Below are positions 5,145 through 6,218 of a DNA stretch of 6,218 nt, one piece after another. How positions within the stretch are numbered: the stretch's first letter is position 1; every line of letters begins with the position of its first letter. The notes beneath the pieces are model-generated. The model saw nothing but the letters and a program-made list of their open reading frames with translations. It was not told the DNA's origin and did not search any database. The stretch comes from Anaerolineales bacterium (GTDB lineage: Bacteria > Chloroflexota > Anaerolineae > Anaerolineales > UBA11858): NCBI GenBank assembly GCA_015485245.1, contig WFTY01000372.1, positions 1 to 6,218 on the forward strand. Direction: 5' to 3'. The position numbers and the translations under genes are program-made.

Positions 5145-5148
5145 GGAG
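5143..5148 (+). promoter_or_regulatory. Shine-Dalgarno sequence of the crotonase gene
   Basis: AAGGAG, five bases before ATG 5154 (5149-5153 between them). It supports this start over the earlier in-frame ATG at 5121. Confidence 0.75.
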
Positions 5149-5153
5149 ATTCT

Positions 5154-5921
5154 ATGGTTGTGCAATTCAAAGATGTTTCCGAGTCCGTTTCGATTCTACA
5201 GATAAACCGCCCGCGGGTGCGCAACGCGCTGGATTGGGATGCGATGGAGATGTTTGCCGCGGCGGTGGAACAGGCGCACGCGCGAGCGGGCCTGCGCGCC
5301 CTGATCCTCACGGGAGCGGGGGAGGCGTTCATCGCGGGCGGCGATCTGCGCGCTTTGCACACTACCCCCGGCGAGGCGGATGGCTGGCGGTTGACGCGAC
5401 TGATGACGCGCGCGCTCAATCGTCTGGAGGCGTTGCCCTGCCCGGTGATCGCCGCACTGAACGGTCCGGCGCGCGGCGGCGGAGCGGAGATCGCCCTGGC
5501 CTGCGATTTGCGCGTGGTGGACGAAAACGCCGATTTGAGCTTTGCCCAGATCACGCTGGGGTTGACTCCCGGCTGGGGGGGAGGGCAGCGCCTTTTGCGA
5601 CTGGTGGGCTACAGCCGGGCGCTGGAATGGTTGGTGACCGGTCAGGTGCTCACCCCTTCAGAGATGCTGACCTCTGGATTGGTGAACCGCGTTGCCCCCG
5701 CCGGGCAGGCCCTGGCGGCTGCGCGGGAGCTGGCTGAACGCATCGCGCAACACGCGCCCGAGGCGGTTGGGGCGCTCAAGCGTCTGCTGCGTGGCGGGCT
5801 GGAGCTTCCCCCGGCGTTGGCCGCGGCGCAGGAGCAAAGTCTGTTCCCGTCGCTTTGGGCATCGCCGTTTCATCATCAGGCCGTGGCGCGCTGGTTGGAG
5901 CGCAGAAAGTCGGACGCATGA
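5154..5921 (+). CDS. Crotonase (enoyl-CoA hydratase/isomerase) family protein with atypical active site
   Basis: 255 residues, the usual length for a single-domain crotonase, which works on acyl-CoA thioesters in the cytosol. The first oxyanion-hole segment is EAFIAGGDLRAL (57-68), with A61 and G62 close to the usual A-G-x-D-L. The second is NGPARGGGAEIALACDLRVV (103-122). E112 in GGGAE aligns with the first catalytic glutamate of classical hydratase (rat Glu144). The second glutamate (Glu164, twenty residues later) aligns with Q132 in FAQITLGLTPGWGGGQRL. Hydratase activity by the two-glutamate mechanism is therefore doubtful; isomerase, thioesterase, decarboxylase or other acyl-CoA chemistry is possible. 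ATG 5154 is chosen for its AAGGAG site and because the earlier ATG lies in the -10 box. The stop overlaps the next gene's start (ATGA), so the two are probably coupled. Confidence 0.92.
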   Translation: MVVQFKDVSESVSILQINRPRVRNALDWDAMEMFAAAVEQAHARAGLRALILTGAGEAFIAGGDLRALHTTPGEADGWRLTRLMTRALNRLEALPCPVIAALNGPARGGGAEIALACDLRVVDENADLSFAQITLGLTPGWGGGQRLLRLVGYSRALEWLVTGQVLTPSEMLTSGLVNRVAPAGQALAAARELAERIAQHAPEAVGALKRLLRGGLELPPALAAAQEQSLFPSLWASPFHHQAVARWLERRKSDA

Positions 5922-6218
5922 GTGAGCTTGCTGCCCTCTATCACGCGCATCATGCTCTGGATGCTGATGACCTGGAGTTCTGGCGGGCGTTGGCTGCGGA
6001 ATGTGGTGGCCCGATTCTGGAGCTGGGTTGTGGAACGGGGCGCGTCGCCCTGCCGCTGGCTCAGGCGGGTTATTCGGTCGTGGGGCTTGACCGGGATGCC
6101 TCCATGTTGCAGCTGTTTCGTCAGCGGATTCCGGCGGGATTATCCCCCCCGCCGGCTTTATTGCAGGCGGATTTTCGCCGCTTCCGCCTGCAGAGCGCCT
6201 TTCCCCTGATTATCATGC
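5918..6218 (+). CDS. Partial class I SAM-dependent methyltransferase
   Basis: The first 100 codons are present; the gene runs off the right edge. ATG 5918 overlaps the TGA of the crotonase gene in an ATGA junction, and no separate Shine-Dalgarno sequence is clear, so translation is likely coupled. The protein begins MSELAALYHAHHALDADDLE. It then has the SAM-binding motif I, ILELGCGTGRVALPLAQAG (about 33-51), and motif II, VVGLDRDASML (about 54-64), whose Asp would contact the ribose. This is the Methyltransf_25/UbiE-like layout, where small-molecule methylation is usual. Motifs III and beyond are missing, so the substrate is unknown. Confidence 0.88.
   Translation, partial: MSELAALYHAHHALDADDLEFWRALAAECGGPILELGCGTGRVALPLAQAGYSVVGLDRDASMLQLFRQRIPAGLSPPPALLQADFRRFRLQSAFPLIIM

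Noticed and set aside
5004..5153. N-terminal extension of the crotonase to an upstream ATG
   Set aside because: The extension reads through the tRNA antisense and the -10 box. ATG 5154 has the AAGGAG site and gives the normal family length.
4979..5737. Plus-strand frame crossing the tRNA and the start of the crotonase gene
   Set aside because: It would translate the antisense of a tRNA, and its protein is Gly/Arg-rich with no motif. It is a shadow of the crotonase gene.
1..6218. CRISPR array or tandem repeats
   Set aside because: No regularly spaced repeats were found by eye on either strand.

Overview
The window is a GC-rich bacterial chromosome segment with tightly packed genes. Gene content and style (a UDP/GDP-sugar glycosyltransferase overlapping rnhB, a lone tRNA-Pro without encoded CCA, TTG/GTG starts, a small 105-residue protein of a type I associate with Anaerolineae) make a Chloroflexota (Anaerolineae-like) host my best guess. 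This is an inference from style, not from a marker gene.

Layout. (1) 1-133, minus strand: the N-terminal end of a gene running off the left edge, probably an S9-type peptidase. (2) 134-420: a divergent intergenic region with a candidate extended -10 promoter for the left gene and a strong 16-bp hairpin. (3) About 421-2040, plus strand: a nine-helix membrane protein with a cytosolic C-terminal Rossmann-like, possibly TIR-like, domain. I know no established function for it. (4) 2041-2395: a 355-nt convergent intergenic region. It holds a foldable element, a 16-bp palindrome and a complete 155-bp non-autonomous mobile element with long terminal inverted repeats and a perfect 8-bp target duplication, which I read as an ISL3-type MITE. 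(5) 2396-4600, minus strand: an operon of three overlapping genes in the order NERD-like membrane-anchored protein, family 2 glycosyltransferase, ribonuclease HII, behind an extended -10 promoter at 4653-4661. (6) 4693-5105, minus strand: tRNA-Pro(UGG) followed 22 nt later by the 105-residue gene with a near-perfect Shine-Dalgarno sequence, probably one transcript. (7) 5154-6218, plus strand: a crotonase-family protein and a class I methyltransferase joined by an ATGA overlap; the methyltransferase runs off the right edge.

Genes working together. The tRNA unit and the crotonase operon are fired divergently from one small region where the two -10 boxes overlap (TATACT on minus, TATAAT on plus). 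Two proteins keep their family fold signature but lack expected catalytic residues: the NERD-like protein has lost the E-x-K pair, and the crotonase has Gln where the second catalytic Glu should be. The most secure new observation is the MITE. The most open functional question is the membrane protein with the TIR-like tail.
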